Shown: one piece after another, positions 36,426 through 49,112 of the stretch
How positions within the stretch are numbered: the first letter of the stretch is position 1
Layout of the letters: every line of letters starts with the position of its first letter
Source of the DNA: Apodemus sylvaticus
Taxonomy: Eukaryota; Chordata; Mammalia; Rodentia; Muridae
Length of the DNA stretch: 64,000 bases
Assembly (NCBI RefSeq): GCF_947179515.1
Contig: NC_067487.1
Coordinates: forward strand, 46,574,514-46,638,513
Reading direction: 5' to 3'
Program-made: the position numbers and the translations under genes
The notes under the pieces: model-generated
Databases searched by the model: none
What the model saw: only the letters and a program-made list of their open reading frames with translations
Told to the model about the DNA's origin: nothing

Positions 36426-37203
36426 AAAGAAAAGCAGCTGTAGAGGTAAAGAAGGAACTTCCCTGTTATTTAAGAGGTTCCCAGAATCCCAGAGCCATAC
36501 CAGAAGACCAAGGAAAGCTTGTAAGTCATCAGAGCAAGTTTCTGTCAGGCAGCCTGGAACAATCTTCTCCACGACAATGGCTGGGACTGGCACTTAGGTC
36601 TCCTGGGGCGTATGAAGTGTGGACAATGCCTGGGCAAGGAGCCAAGCTGAGTGGGGATGTGCAAGCATTAGGTACAATTAGTACTGGGAGAACTGGTCGA
36701 CCAGAAAGACCCTGGGTTTTCAAAAACCCAATTAAAAATAAAGAGCACCAACAACCTGATTCTGCAGTCTGATGCCGGAGGAGCAAGATCATGAAGGCTC
36801 TGGAAGGGAGGCAGAGGACGGGCTGTGAGAGAGACAGCAGTGGGAAGGAGTGGGGATGAGAGGAGAGCTCTTTCACAGATAAGGAGCTGCCGCCTCCAGT
36901 GACAGCAGAAACACTGAAGATGAGAGGCAGGGGTATGAAGTGCAAAAAGGCAGAGTTAACCAGGAATTCCTCTCTAGTAGGCATCTGTTCCCCAGGACAA
37001 GCCAGCTCTGAAGAGATTGAGAACTACAAACAGGCACAAATGGATACAAAGATAGTCTTACACTGTTAGGTAACTTTGTTTAAAGTATGCTTTCAATCAA
37101 GCCCTATACTAAATTAAGCCACGTTTTCAACGTATTAAGCATGACTTGGAGAGCCTAAAGAAAACCTAATACTGCCGATCACACAAGAACTAAGGAAAAG
37201 GTT
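36426..37203. other. Unassigned non-coding stretch
   Basis: Frames of 119 (plus) and 151 (minus) residues overlap here at 36413-36984. Neither has a recognisable domain. Confidence 0.45.
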
Positions 37204-37385
37204 CAGTCAAGATGGCTCAGAGGGAAATTGTTTGCCCTGCAAGCCTTACAAACCTGAGTTTGAGCTTCAGAGCTCATAACAAAGTACAAAGAGAACTGAC
37301 CACAAACACACACACACACACACACACATACACACACACACACAAAGGCATGTACACATACACACCCTGAATAATTTCTTAAATT
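37204..37385 (+). mobile_element. B3-group SINE with CA expansion
   Basis: 'caagatggctcagaggg', 'aacctgagtttgagcttcag', then CA tract 37303-37345 where the B3 middle would be, and 'catgtacacatacacacc'. Confidence 0.75.
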
Positions 37386-37540
37386 GTTCAATAATGTATT
37401 TTGAAATGGCTAACAAACCCCTTCCTCCAATCTAAGGAAAAATGATGGAGCCAAGAAATTCAGACTTTATATTCTGAATGCAATACTATTTACTAGTCCT
37501 AAGGTGCCAACTTCTTTTGCACACTAAAATCACCCTGGGG

Positions 37541-37616
37541 AACATTACAAAACCCTAACTACAAACCCCCAACATTGAAACATTACAAAACCCCAACTAA
37601 AAACCTCCAACACTGA
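37541..37616. repeat. 38-bp tandem duplication, diverged
   Basis: 37541-37578 and 37579-37616 differ at about four positions. Each starts aacattacaaaaccc. Confidence 0.95.
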
Positions 37617-38580
37617 GTTACTCAGCAAACAATTCCATCAGCAACCCTAGGGGGGAAATCTAGCCCTCAGCCTTGCATCTGTCCATCCTCCCCTTTCTCA
37701 CTGCAGGGGATGGCACCTGGTACCTCACACGTGTTACCCCACTCCATACACCAGCCCTCGATGTATTAATTACAAACCTAAACCACTGCCTTTAGCTAGC
37801 CAGCAGCCTTTGTCACCCTGTGATTCCAGTCCCAGTCAAGGTTGACACGCTGACACAGAGCACAGCTCCTAAGCATACTTTACATAAGGCACAGTAATGA
37901 CTACAAATTTATGGAAGAAAAGTCGGACCCACAAAACTGATTGATGAATAAATGAAGAATGGTATTAATCTAGAACGTACTCAGAGACATGCAGCACTAT
38001 CAGCACACTGAAGCTAAATAATAAAATGTTCTGTACTGTAGACCTAGCACTAAGGGCTACCTGGGTAAATGGCATAATCGAGTCAACACTGTGTTAAATT
38101 CGTGAATGCACTTAACGGTCAGAAAAAAAGCTTTCAACACTACTCCAGGTAAAAGATTTGCTGGGAAATGAGACTTCTTCCATTTCCCCCATTGGGCTAT
38201 TACTACATTCAGCTCAGTTCATTTCTCCATAGCCTTTCAGTTGCAAAAAAAAAAAAAAAAAAAAAAAATGCATCCAGAAGTTTTAAAGTCAAAGTCTGCA
38301 GACTTCTTTTTAGAAGGAATATATTTGTTGCTGTTGAAGTTTGTTTCTGAGCTGCTTTCTGAGCTTTAATCAGCAGGTCATTAGTAAAGACACTCTCCAT
38401 ATACCAAAGGACAAGACTTCGATGCAGGCACAAGAGGTTTCTCTGCCAAGTCACAACAAAAGATAAAAAACTAGCTAACTTTAAAGGTACAGTAGATTAC
38501 ACAACTGAGATAAAAGATCGGCTTGTTTAAAAGTAGGGCACATTATAAATGCATATCTTAGCTTAAGAAATCAATGAGGT
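37617..38580. other. Unassigned non-coding stretch
   Basis: A 24-base A-run at 38245-38268 has no recognisable retroposon body upstream. Confidence 0.45.
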
Positions 38581-38728
38581 GCCAGGCGGTGCTGGCACAC
38601 ACCCGTAATCCCAGCACTCTGGGAGGCAGAGGCAGAGGCAGAGGCAGAGGCAGGCGAATTTCTGAGCTCAAGGCCAGCCTGGTCTACAAAGTGAGTTCCA
38701 GGACAGCTATACAGAGAAACCCTGTCTT

Positions 38729-38733
<5 letters not shown>
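38581..38733 (+). mobile_element. B1 SINE
   Basis: gccaggcggtgctggcac head and 'gtaatcccagcactctggg', with the internal AGGCAG hexamer repeated four to five times, then 'ccagcctggtctacaaag' and 'agagaaaccctgtcttg'. With its tail it is bounded by a 16-bp target duplication (one mismatch), aagaa(a/g)tcaatgaggt, at 38565-38580 and 38938-38953. Confidence 0.96.
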
Positions 38734-38937
<204 letters not shown>

Positions 38938-38953
38938 AGAAGTCAATGAGGTC

Positions 38954-40447
38954 ATTGCTTATCTAAGTTAAAAGCTCTTTCTGAAATTTCCTGAATAGTG
39001 ATCTTTTAAGATCACTAACAGGGGTTGGGGGGTGGGAAGGATAGGATGTAAACGAAGATGTACTACGAATAAAAAGATAAATAAATTCTGGAAAGAAAAA
39101 ACTAGGATTATCATTTGTTACTTAAAATATGCAGTACCACTGTGAGAAAATGGAACTCATGATTTGGAGCTCTGGACCCACCTCCTTCTGTTTCAAGCTT
39201 AGAGAAGCAGGGTTTGCTCAGATAACCTAAGTGACTGGTCACATGAGAGGTTTGCTGAGTATAACGCAGAATTTGTGTACAAGCAAGTGAGTTCTTAGAT
39301 AAAAGAAAAAGTATGCTCATAAACTATATGTTCATCTGAAAGATAGGTTATCACCAACATTATAAAAAAGGGGTAAATGCTTAAGTCTAATATTTTAACA
39401 AAGTTTGTATTTTAGTGATAGGGAATAACTTGGAGTTATTGCCCTCATGAGGAAATGGTATTCATGGTCCTTTTATGACTTACCTTTTGTTTCATTTTTG
39501 TTTTATTTATCTGTTTTGTTGTTTTGTGACTAATAACTAAATCCTGTGGATATCGTGTCAACTCATGATATTTTAGTAAAATTGCATTAGCTTAAAAAAA
39601 ATTACTAACAATTTTCTAGCTCTCGGTGATGAGAGATAAACAGTAGCTGTAATAGACAAGAAAACAGAATATTTATAAAAAACATTCTTTTTCAAAAATA
39701 AAAGATCATTTAGGTTAGAAAAGATAGTATCAAAACTCTGCCTCAGTGCAATACCGATGGTGTGCGTCTACAACAGAGGAGCCCTCTACCCATCAGGTCA
39801 CAGCACTCCTCTGCCAGCTTCCACAGAAGAACGGTCTCAGGACCTGTCTCAACCTCAGAGGTGCTCAGAGGACCTACAGTGTAGCTTGTCTACACAGGCC
39901 CTTTTTATGTAATGACTTTGATTGACTGCGCGGTTGTGTATTTGATTCCTATTTTGTTCCGCGCCTGTGATGTCACAGAAACAATGATGTAGCTTCTGGC
40001 ATTCTCCTCCAGCCTGCTCACTGCGCCATGGGTCTAAAGACAACGGGAACCAGAGTTTGGGGTCTAGATTTCTTTTCCTCGCTGATCTTAATATTTAAGT
40101 CCAAAGAACATGACGAGAAGAATCACTGTGGCTGTAAGTCACAAAAAAAAACTCCCATGATGGTTTTACGAAGAAGTTAGCCACCTTGGGCCAATTATGG
40201 GATAGAACAGAATAAAACAAACCATCTGAGGCAATTGTGGACAGGCCTTGTAACTTTCCCCACTATTCCAATGTTTCAATTTTCTGATCTCAGAACTGGT
40301 CCAGGAAAGACCACTTACCCCGATGGACATATGTATAGTTATTGTTGGTATATTGCAAACTACTCTAGATGGTTTCTTTATGGTTTTATTTTTCTTATTT
40401 TCCTTTTAGAATGGCTAGAAACTGATATTTAAAAAATGAATATGTCA
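38954..40447. other. Unassigned non-coding stretch
   Basis: AT-rich to about 39720. No recognised repeat or gene. A CRE-like tgatgtca near 39968 is isolated. Confidence 0.45.
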
Positions 40448-40518
40448 GGCTGGGCATGGTGACACACAGCACTTGGGAAACAGGCAGGTAGATCACTGTG
40501 AGTTCCAGGGCAGCTTGG
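40448..40518 (+). mobile_element. B1 SINE, 5' half (split)
   Basis: ggctgggcatggtgacacac to 'gttccagggcagcttgg'. The element resumes at 40988 after the LTR. Confidence 0.92.
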
Positions 40519-40987
40519 TGTTAAGGTTCTGTCTAAGCTCCACCCCACAGTTACCTGGCAATAGCCAGATATGCCCCCTCCTTGCCAGGTAGGCCTGGCC
40601 TACTAAAAAGAGGACTGCTCAGCCCCTCCTCTCTCTCTTACTCTCTCTTACTCCCTCTTACTCCCTCTTACTCCCTTCTTACTCTCACCTCTCTCACTCT
40701 CAGCCTCTCTCTTGCCCCTCTTAGGCTCTCCTCCCCTCCCCCCCCTCCACATGGTCATGTCCAGCCTCTGCTTCTCTACTCTCCCCCGCTCTCTGCCTTT
40801 CTCTGCCTCCACTATCCCCTTAACTCCCTTTCCCATGCCCTGAATAAGCTCCATTCTATACTATGCCAGTGTGTGTCTGGTCCCAGGGGGAAGGGATGCC
40901 TCAGCATGGGCCCGCTGAGGCACCCGCTTCCCCCACACTGCCATATACCATATTCTCTAACCTCTTTCTCTTTTTAGGATCACAACA
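40519..40987 (+). mobile_element. Solo ERV LTR inserted in a B1
   Basis: A 469-bp block starts TG (tgttaaggttctgtc) and ends CA (gatcacaaca), flanked by a 5-bp duplication cttgg at 40514-40518 and 40988-40992. Removing it and one cttgg restores a continuous B1. The interior is pyrimidine-rich, with a polyadenylation-like 'tgaataagctccattc' near 40843, as in an LTR R region. No internal viral genes are present. The 5-bp duplication suits ERVL- or ERVK-type integration. I cannot name the family with confidence. Confidence 0.88.
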
Positions 40988-41045
40988 CTTGGTCTATACA
41001 GCGAGCTCCAGGACAACCAGTACTACATACATAGACCCTTGTTTA
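40988..41045 (+). mobile_element. B1 SINE, 3' half (split)
   Basis: cttggtctatacagcgagct, 'ccaggacaaccagtactac', 'catagacccttg' continue the B1 begun at 40448. Confidence 0.9.
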
Positions 41046-41304
41046 AAATCAAGCAAGCAAATGACAAAAGGACCCTGCCATTCACAAAGGGGAATATAAA
41101 ATTTTAAATAGAAATCACTTTATTTTAAAAAAAAATTCAATTCATTAGTAAAAAACACAAAACTATCATTAGTATGAACCCCCCCCAAAAAAGATTTAAG
41201 ATAGGAAAAATGATCCGGCATCGCAGTGATAAGACTTTGTTTTATTTTGACTTAAATTATAATATTTAGTGTTGAAATATAGAAGAATGTAGTCATTCTA
41301 GCAC

Positions 41305-41420
41305 TTAGTTGGCAGAAGTATAAGCTAGTGTATCTCTCAGAATCATATACCCTGGGCCCCACAATTTCATATCTAAAAACATACTTTAAGGAAATAACTA
41401 AGTGTTCATATTAGAATAAA
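41305..41420 (+). mobile_element. Ancient L1 (L1M-type) fragment
   Basis: 'ggcagaagtataagctag', 'catataccctgggcccc', 'acaatttcatatctaaaaac', 'ctttaaggaaataact' follow the ORF2-end line of old mammalian L1s. Confidence 0.6.
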
Positions 41421-44014
41421 TGATTGCCTATCCGGCCATAACTGCCCTGCTCCAGGGAAAATCCAACCTTAATCTCAATAAACAAGTGTAGCCGCAGGGA
41501 ACAGAGACAGCAAGCTGTCCAGTTAACTCGGCCACACCAGGTCACACCAGGCTTACCGGCTTCTGGACGGAGAGTTACAACTCCCCAGATTCCCCGCAAT
41601 AGCAATTCCTATTTGACACGTAAACCATGATTGTAGGATATACATCATAAGGAGTCTCAAATCAGCGCTAGCATCAGCGACCACAAGGAACGCACAACTA
41701 AGTTCCGTACGAGCAAGCAGGTAAGGTTTGATTCATTTTGAGTACAATAATTTCCAACTTTCCAGTCTTAGAACACATGCAAAAACTGTGGGCGAGAAAT
41801 AACCGCAAAAAGCATTACACGTGGTTGCTCACCAGAGGAGAGGTTGATTTCCTGGTGGTAAAACATACCTGTTCCCTTTCCAGGCCCCGTCAGGCCTATG
41901 CCACCAGCAAGGAAGCAATAGGCATCCGTTTACAGGCCGCAATTGTTGGTTTGGTCTCCCCTGTGGATTTCTTTGCAGAGCTGTGCATAAACACAGGAGC
42001 ACTGCTGCCATCACAAGAGCACCTTGTATTTGCAAAACACGCTTAGTGGGGAAGTGGGAGCTGTGTTGTGGATACGAGCTAAGGGGCTAAGTGGATCCCA
42101 CTCTCCCAGAACGGCAGGCTGCCAGCAGGTAAAGGTAAAGCGATTTAGAAGTCAAACCACCCTGGTCTGACCCACAGACTCTCAATGGAGGGCATCATGT
42201 TTGTATTTTATCAGTTTCGATTCTGTTTAGCCCTGTCTTACAATGAGAACACTGAGATGTTGAGAAAACGAGGCAGCATTAGTCATTAACCACTTTTAAG
42301 AGAGCTACCTGTAGGGCTCCTGAATTACAACCTAAGCATGAGTTCAACTACTCCTCTTACATTGTCTACAGAAGAGCTCCGGAATATAGGAGTCCCTCCG
42401 AGCACACAACCCTGTCAGCAGCAATACTGACACAGGGCAAAACCACATCCCACTCACACCTCCTGTTATATACACAGCACACACCGTTCCTAGACTCCTG
42501 ACCGCATGAGGATCCTTACCATCCCTTTCTTGAGCCACGCATAGAAGACAAGGAAACACGGATGTTATTAAGGTTATTAAGAAAAAAAAATGTTAACAAA
42601 GAGAGAGATGAAAAGACACTGCAGAAGGGGAGTGTGTGAGATGGGGTACAGGGATTCCCTGTCCTCCCTGAAGAACCCCCACAAGTCCTGCTCCCTGGAA
42701 GCCATCCATTGGGTTCCTTACAAATGGGGTTGCATCTGCAAGAGAGTGGGACTGAGGCTGACAGGCCTTGAGGAGAAGCGCAGGGTGGCCTGTCTGCTCA
42801 GATTCTTGACCCCCTGTGAGCATTTCTTCCCCCCTGGTTAGGGGCAGGACCCCTTCAGGAACAGGAGTCCTGTGACCTCTATTAGATAAGCTAGGTCAGA
42901 GGTTTCTTTATGGCCAGCAGCTCCAAAAAACAGAGAGGTGAGAGAAAATTAGGATATATTTTTAGTTTTATGGCCTGCCTTGAGGAAAGTCTAGTTAATG
43001 GCCTGTTGGGAAGGAGGAGCAGGAGAAAGGAGGGCAGGTGAAGGTCAGAGATGTTGCCTTGCTTCTGAGGTAAAGTAGTCTGAGGACATTCTAGTCACTT
43101 GGAAGTAACAACGACTGGGGGTTGGGGAGGTGACATAGAAACCTCGGACAGAACCAAAATATACAGATGGCAATGTCACAGGAGCCCAAATTCTTAGCAA
43201 TTCAGTTTCCTCTAGGACAGAAAGCCGGCCAGAAAACAAGGGGAAGCGGGGGACAAAGGACCCCCCAATTTCTTCCTAAAATTCAATGGAAGGACAATGC
43301 TGCTGAGAAACACCAGGACCGTGGGCCCAAGGAGCCCTCTCCCCGCCCCAACAGCTCACTGTAGTGGGTAGAGCAGTGGGGAGGAGGGACGTAATTCTGA
43401 TTGTAGCTGTCTTGGGCTCTGGAAGGCAAATGCACATTTAAACTCTCAACAGCCACAGACCAAGCCAAAGAAGAGTGCCAGGACTGCCTTGGCTCCAGAC
43501 AGCTGCACAGACTCTCAACTGCCAGCAGAGACACCCTCAGTCCTGCCAAGCTATGTTCTGGGCTCTCAATTCAGGTCAGAGTCCCACACAAGCAACTGGA
43601 CGACCATGCAGAGAAAGATGAACAGAGGGTACCTGGGGCTGCTCAGCGATGGCCCAGCTACCATCATAAGGAGCACGGAGTGGAACCGCCTAGTGTGACT
43701 CACGGGTGCTCAGGAATGGGATCAGACAGTGCTGGAATCCATGCGGCTATTTGAACCCACTTCCCCCAATGGCTCTAATCCTGTCAGCTTTCCGCCTTTA
43801 CTCAGGTCTGTAGTCTTGACGAAAAGTGCAAACTCCTCCCCTCGGCCACACAACGGTAAGACACACATGGTCTGTGCATCTTTGACTGTGCCACTGTGAA
43901 ATGTACATCTTGCATTCTGTTCTCTTTTCTTCTTCCTAACCTATTTCCCTCCGTGGAGCTGCCCAGAATCTAGTTGACTGCCACGTTTCTCTAGATAGGA
44001 TAAAGCTAGTGCCT
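41421..44014. other. Long unassigned non-coding stretch
   Basis: No recognised SINE or LTR. A weak MIR-like line lies near 42225-42290. Frames of up to 102 residues (41738-42046) have no recognisable domain. Confidence 0.45.
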
Positions 44015-44200
44015 TCAGAGCCTGAGAGAAGGCTCAGGAGAGGACCCTGGTTCGGCTCCCGAAGCTATGGTGGCTCACAACCACCTGTAACTCCAGGTCC
44101 ATCCTAGAGTTCAAACCCTCTCCTGGCCTCCATGAGCACTGTGCATGCATACGGTAAGCCAATATACATGCAGGAACACACTCACACACATGAAAAAATG
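44015..44200 (+). mobile_element. B3 SINE, degenerate
   Basis: 'ggttcggctcccgaagc', 'ggtggctcacaaccacctg', 'taactccaggtccatcc', 'ctcctggcctccatgagc', 'atacatgcaggaacac'. Confidence 0.8.
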
Positions 44201-44994
44201 TTAATGGTTCCTTCTATCAGAATTCCATAATGCTGTCATCTAAGCGCTTCATTGTCACAAACAGATAATAAAGCCACCTCTTCTGTCTTTGACATTACAG
44301 ACTCGCTGCAATGATTCTACAACTCCAAACTGCTTCCCTTAAAACTCCAGGCTAGCTGGTAGAGCCTGACACTTTCAGTTCCTCAAAAGCTAAGAGACAC
44401 ACTAGTTCTGAGTTCCACTCAAGACCACAGGATCGGAGCACTCGTAAATGACATGGCAGTGTAGACCTCTGGTCAAGCCAACTTAGTCCCAAAGAAACTG
44501 AAAGTCCACCACTGTCAATCCTTGAGAAAGCTCTTAAGAAAACGCACAGCCTCGTTCCTATCCCCGAAGGCAGTGTGCTCCAATCTGGGTTGCTCTCAGA
44601 AGGCTCTGAAGAGAACTCAAGTGTCACCCTTCTGAACACATAACCAACCACAGAGCTCCAAAACAGTTCAGCTGTGATAGTCCACTCCCCTTGCTTCACA
44701 GATGAGGATCTGGCCAAGGCAGACATGTACCCAAAGCCACTCTAAATTTTTGTGCTCAATTTGCACTACTGAGGCTCTAAGACACCTAATCTCAGACACT
44801 AGAATGTAACACAAAGGATAACAATGCTTCTCTGGCTTGTCCTAAACAGCATGAGCCAACTACATGCTAAGCTCTCTCAGTTTCTCACCTTACCTCCTAC
44901 TGAGGAGAGGCTGGAGCTAACAGATCCTCAATTTGCCATACTATCAGTAGGGAACAGGCAGCAGCTCCAAGGTTGACTTAAGTATCCTCCTAAT
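44201..44994. other. Unassigned non-coding stretch
   Basis: A 124-residue minus frame at 44352-44726 has no recognisable domain. Confidence 0.4.
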
Positions 44995-45196
44995 GGGCCT
45001 GAAGAGATAGCTTGGAAATTTAGTGCATTGGCCGATCTTCTACAAGACATGGGTTCAAATCTCAGCACCATAACCTTCTGCAACTACAGTTCCAGAGGTT
45101 CCAATGCCTTCCTCTGGCCTTGTCAGGCAACAGGAACACACGTGGTATACAGACACATAAGCAGGCAAACACTCATATACACTAAATAAATAAACA
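44995..45196 (+). mobile_element. B3 SINE
   Basis: gggcctgaagagatagcttg head, 'gggttcaaatctcagcacc', 'aactacagttccagagg', 'acataagcaggcaaacac' and an AAATAAAT tail. Confidence 0.88.
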
Positions 45197-45337
45197 GTCC
45201 TCACTCAACTAGCCACTGACGTCCCAGCAGCGCCAGCCACATCCACCCCGTGCATGGAGGCCTAGACCACAATGTCCAAAAGGAGAGTATGTTTTCTCCC
45301 TGGCTAACATGCGTTCTCATCAATAAACCCAGCTCTT

Positions 45338-45466
45338 TAGCCCAGCATAGTAATTAACACACCTTTAATCCCAGCATTCCAGAAGAAGAGGCAGATGGAC
45401 CTTGTCTCAGTGAATACTAGCCAGTAGCACAGCCAGAGCTGCGTAGTGAGACCTTGTCAATTGATA
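45338..45466 (+). mobile_element. B1-family SINE
   Basis: 'cagcatagtaattaacacac', 'ctttaatcccagcattcc', 'ctgcgtagtgagaccttgtc'. The tail position is taken by the GATA array. Confidence 0.82.
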
Positions 45467-45499
45467 GATGATAGATAGGTAGGTAGGTAGGTAGGTAGG

Positions 45500-45540
<41 letters not shown>

Positions 45541-45570
45541 GATAGATAGATAGATAGATAGATGATAGAT

Positions 45571-45621
<51 letters not shown>

Positions 45622-45636
45622 GATAGATAGATAGAT

Positions 45637-45687
<51 letters not shown>

Positions 45688-45692
45688 GGATA
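45462..45692. repeat. (GATA)n array with (GGTA)n start
   Basis: About 50 tetramers: GATGATA, six GGTA, then GATA blocks interrupted five times by an extra GAT. It begins at the B1 tail. Confidence 0.97.
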
Positions 45693-46468
45693 GGGCAGAT
45701 ACACAGACAGACAGAATCTAGCTTTTCAAACCAAGTCTCAGGTTTATGGTTCACAGTCTTGTTGAACTACAACAATATACATAAGCTTTTAATAGTATTG
45801 ATGCAGAAATGTTAAGTACAGCTGGACCTCAGTCCAGTTATTCTGACTCAGGGACCACAGGTGCTAGAGACTCAATGGCCATGAAAAACCAACCCAATAC
45901 AGTGTCCCTTGAGTTTACTGTCACACTCCAGTGAAGGTGAAGTTATGTAGAAACTCATGGGTGTAGGCAAAGCAGACACAAGCTTTACTAAGTAGAATAA
46001 AGGAAAAGTGTGAAATTCAGGACAAGTGAGAAATTACAGAAGAGTGAGTGAGGGCTTTCTGAGAGTGGGAGGGGCTTCCAAGAGAGGGAATCCAAGGGAG
46101 ATGACCATGTACTGTGCATGTGCTACCCACCCGGCTGGGGGCACCTGAAGGCCCTCTCCATCCATCTCTGACCTGTACACCATTGGCATCTGACCTTGAC
46201 TGTCTTCTACTTTGGAAGTCTGGCTGGCACTGCCGTCATTGACCTTGTAGCTCTTCCTCCTAGCAGTTTAGAACATTATGCTCCTTTTGACTCACATTTA
46301 TAAGACCCGTTTACCACAGCAGAGAGTTGATTCTATCACAGTCAGTAATGAGAACTGCAGTCTGTTTGGGTTACCTCCTCGTCTATGGGCGATCGCCAAG
46401 CTGAGAGCCTCTTACAGTTTGCTCTATGATAATTAGTTACAAAATTGCGAGGATATAAGAAAGAATAA
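45693..46468. other. Unassigned non-coding stretch
   Basis: No recognised element. Confidence 0.4.
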
Positions 46469-46568
46469 TGATATATATATATATATATACATACATATAT
46501 ATATACACATATATATACACACATATTTATAGTTAGTTGCATATATAATGTATATATGTAGGTATATA
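46469..46568. repeat. TA/CA-rich array
   Basis: TA runs alternate with TACATA and TACACA blocks. Confidence 0.95.
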
Positions 46569-46660
46569 AGTTACATAGTTAGAAGAATATGCAAATGGAT
46601 GATAGTGCTTTACACATGCTCACAGGTTTGGGGTGGGGAAGAGGCACGAGAATAAACCAT

Positions 46661-46806
46661 CTTTATCTGTCATAATGGGTGACACAGCCACACTGCACAC
46701 ACAGACCATTCCTTACCTGTCATACAGGTAACATAATTCACACTGCACACACAGCCATCTTTACCTGTTCCATTGGTAACACAGTCACACTGCACATAAA
46801 CTTCCT
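46661..46806. repeat. About 50-bp minisatellite, three copies
   Basis: Copies start near 46661, 46711 and 46759 with ctttatctgt / ccttacctgt / ctttacctgt. Each contains cacactgcacacacag or a close variant. Divergence between copies is about 15-20%. Confidence 0.85.
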
Positions 46807-47288
46807 AATGACCACCACTTTTTCTAGGGGGAAAAAGATATCATTTGCTCTTATTTCTCTGACTAAATCAGGGAAATAAAACCTCCAGCAAATTGCATTT
46901 CACGTTAATGATGCGACCAAAGGGCAACATGCTGCTTTAATTGTTCAGCTAATATTTTAAATGTGTCTGGGGTAGTGCATGTTGTGAATATAAATGATTT
47001 TTTGTAAAAACTCATTAAATCAATGGAAAAATGAGGGCCTTTTTAACAGTGCAAGTTAGGGGCCATTTTGCTTCAGGATCTGATACTTTTATCTCAACCT
47101 CATTATTTATGAAACCAAATTTTCAAGCAAACTTTTCTAAGCATAAATTATTCCTTTATCCCATATGCCTTAAACACAAAGGGCCACTCTCACCTCTCCA
47201 ACAACTTTCTGAACCTAGATTCAAGCACTCAAACTTCTGGTTCCAACGCTCCGTTACAACCAAAAACAGACTCAGAGAAAGCAGGATA
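46807..47288. other. Unassigned non-coding stretch
   Basis: AT-rich; nothing recognised. Confidence 0.4.
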
Positions 47289-47375
47289 AAGGAGATAACC
47301 CATGCTTGTCATTTTGGGAAACTGAGGCAGGTGGATGGTGAGTTCAAAGCCAGGTAAGACTACAGAGAGGAAGGC
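47289..47375 (+). mobile_element. Old B1-like fragment
   Basis: 'cccatgcttgtcattttggg', 'aaactgaggcaggtggatg' and 'gtgagttcaaagccagg'. A G/A-rich run follows. Confidence 0.55.
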
Positions 47376-47548
47376 AAAAGAGGAGGAAGAGGAGGGGAGA
47401 GGCAGATAATAAATAATATTAAATTGAGATTTTAATGAGGGTTTTGTGTAACCTTTCCATTCTTCAAAAGTCATAGCTAAGATATGAAATAGTTTGTCCA
47501 GGGTCATTTAATTAAACATCAAGGCTTGAATCAGATTCTACTTTCATG

Positions 47549-47549
<1 letters not shown>

Positions 47550-47587
<38 letters not shown>

Positions 47588-47605
47588 CATACATACATAT
47601 ATAGA
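47550..47605. repeat. (TA)n(CATA)n
   Basis: About 17 TA units, then CATA units. Confidence 0.97.
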
Positions 47606-49022
47606 GAAAGATGTTACATATACATATATAATAGAGATTATTAAAAGAAAAACTCCTATTTCATTTCTTTAGTAACTATATTTCCATTCTATATGCCATG
47701 CCTAACAGTTCCTTATTACATTGAATGATGACTTTACTCTATCTCATAAATACGATACTGATTAAAACAAACACCAACAAAACCCACACTGTTCTTTCCT
47801 TCTTGTGTCTAGGAGCTGAGGTCCCTACTTAAGCTCTTTGTGACCTCATGGAAATTCATTTTTCAAGCCCAATGCTATAAAGGTTTTATACAGTTGTTAG
47901 GTTCACTCATTTCTCCCCTACAGGAAAAAAAAAATCTGTTTGTGTTCCTTTCATATTATATTAAAACCAGACAGGAAATTAGATGACGAAATTCAGTGAA
48001 ATGAACAGGCGCTTGAATTCCTTTGGCCAGACGCTGGCAACGAAAAGCAGCCTCTGGGAACACAATGGCCACAGAGGGGGTCACTGGGCAGCAAAGCTTC
48101 TGGCTTATCTATTCATCCAGGTTGACTTCACTCGGATGGGGTGGAAAGCAGGGTAACGATATTCCAAATTTTCCGCTGTGCTGCTTGCAACCGATGGGAA
48201 AAAAAACATTAGGCAGATGTGACAGCATCAGTAGCACAGTGCTGTATCTTGATTTTTGTTGCTTTTATTAAAAAAAAAATTATAACAGGGACAAGTGAAA
48301 TAGATGTGAATGAAACTTGGGAAAAATTAAAAGTTAACTCTAATATCATTAATTGTACGATATCCCAACTCTAATAGTTTGCATGTGAACCTATCTAAAG
48401 TTGAAAGAATGGCAGTTCAAACAGGACTTCTCGCTGCTAACAAAGTAAGACTACATGGGATTAAGACATGGTGAAGAAAACTTCATTTAAAGGTGTTTCT
48501 ACCCTGCTGTGTAATCGGAAACACAAAAGGAACTACATCATTAAAAGAGACAAGTATCTTACGAAATCTTCAATATTTTTAAACATTTTTATCTACGTTT
48601 TTGAGAATTTCACAACAAATGTATACAAACCACACCCATCCAACCGCTCCTGACGGGCCCCAGAACATCCTTCTTCCAACTTCATGTCCCCTTTGTTTTT
48701 ATCCACCCACTGAATCCAACTAATTCCGCCTGTCTGAAGATGGCTTTGGAGTCATCCACTGAAAAGGAGCAGCACGCAAGAGCCACAGTCCTGAAGAAAG
48801 ACCCTCTCCAGGCTCTCCTCACCTGCTGCAGCCAGCTCCTCACTAGGGGAGAGAGAGCCTTGCAAGTGGGTCCCATTCCTGCAGGGAAGCTGACTGGCTT
48901 GATCTTGTGCAGGTGACACGCTGGTACCCACAGCTGCTGTGAGTTCACGAGTGGAGAGGCCCCATCGTAGCCAGAAAGGATTAATCATGGCAGGGAAAAT
49001 AACAATGGCGATGTGTGTCTCG

Positions 49023-49023
<1 letters not shown>
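47606..49023. other. Unassigned non-coding stretch
   Basis: No recognised element or gene. Confidence 0.4.
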
Positions 49024-49069
<46 letters not shown>

Positions 49070-49112
49070 GGTGGATGGGTGGATGATGGGTGGGTGGGTG
49101 GGTGGATAGATA
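49024..49112. repeat. (TG)n plus GGTGGAT repeat
   Basis: About 21 TG units followed by TGGGTGGA/GGTG units to 49112. Confidence 0.97.

Noticed and set aside
36529..36984. 151-residue minus frame
   Set aside because: Overlaps a plus frame, no recognisable domain, no coding signal visible.
42225..42290. Possible reverse MIR
   Set aside because: Only a loose match around 'acaatgagaacactgag'; too short to support.
45462..45692. GATA and CCACCT arrays as CRISPR-like repeats
   Set aside because: Short-period microsatellites without unique spacers, in a mammalian genome.
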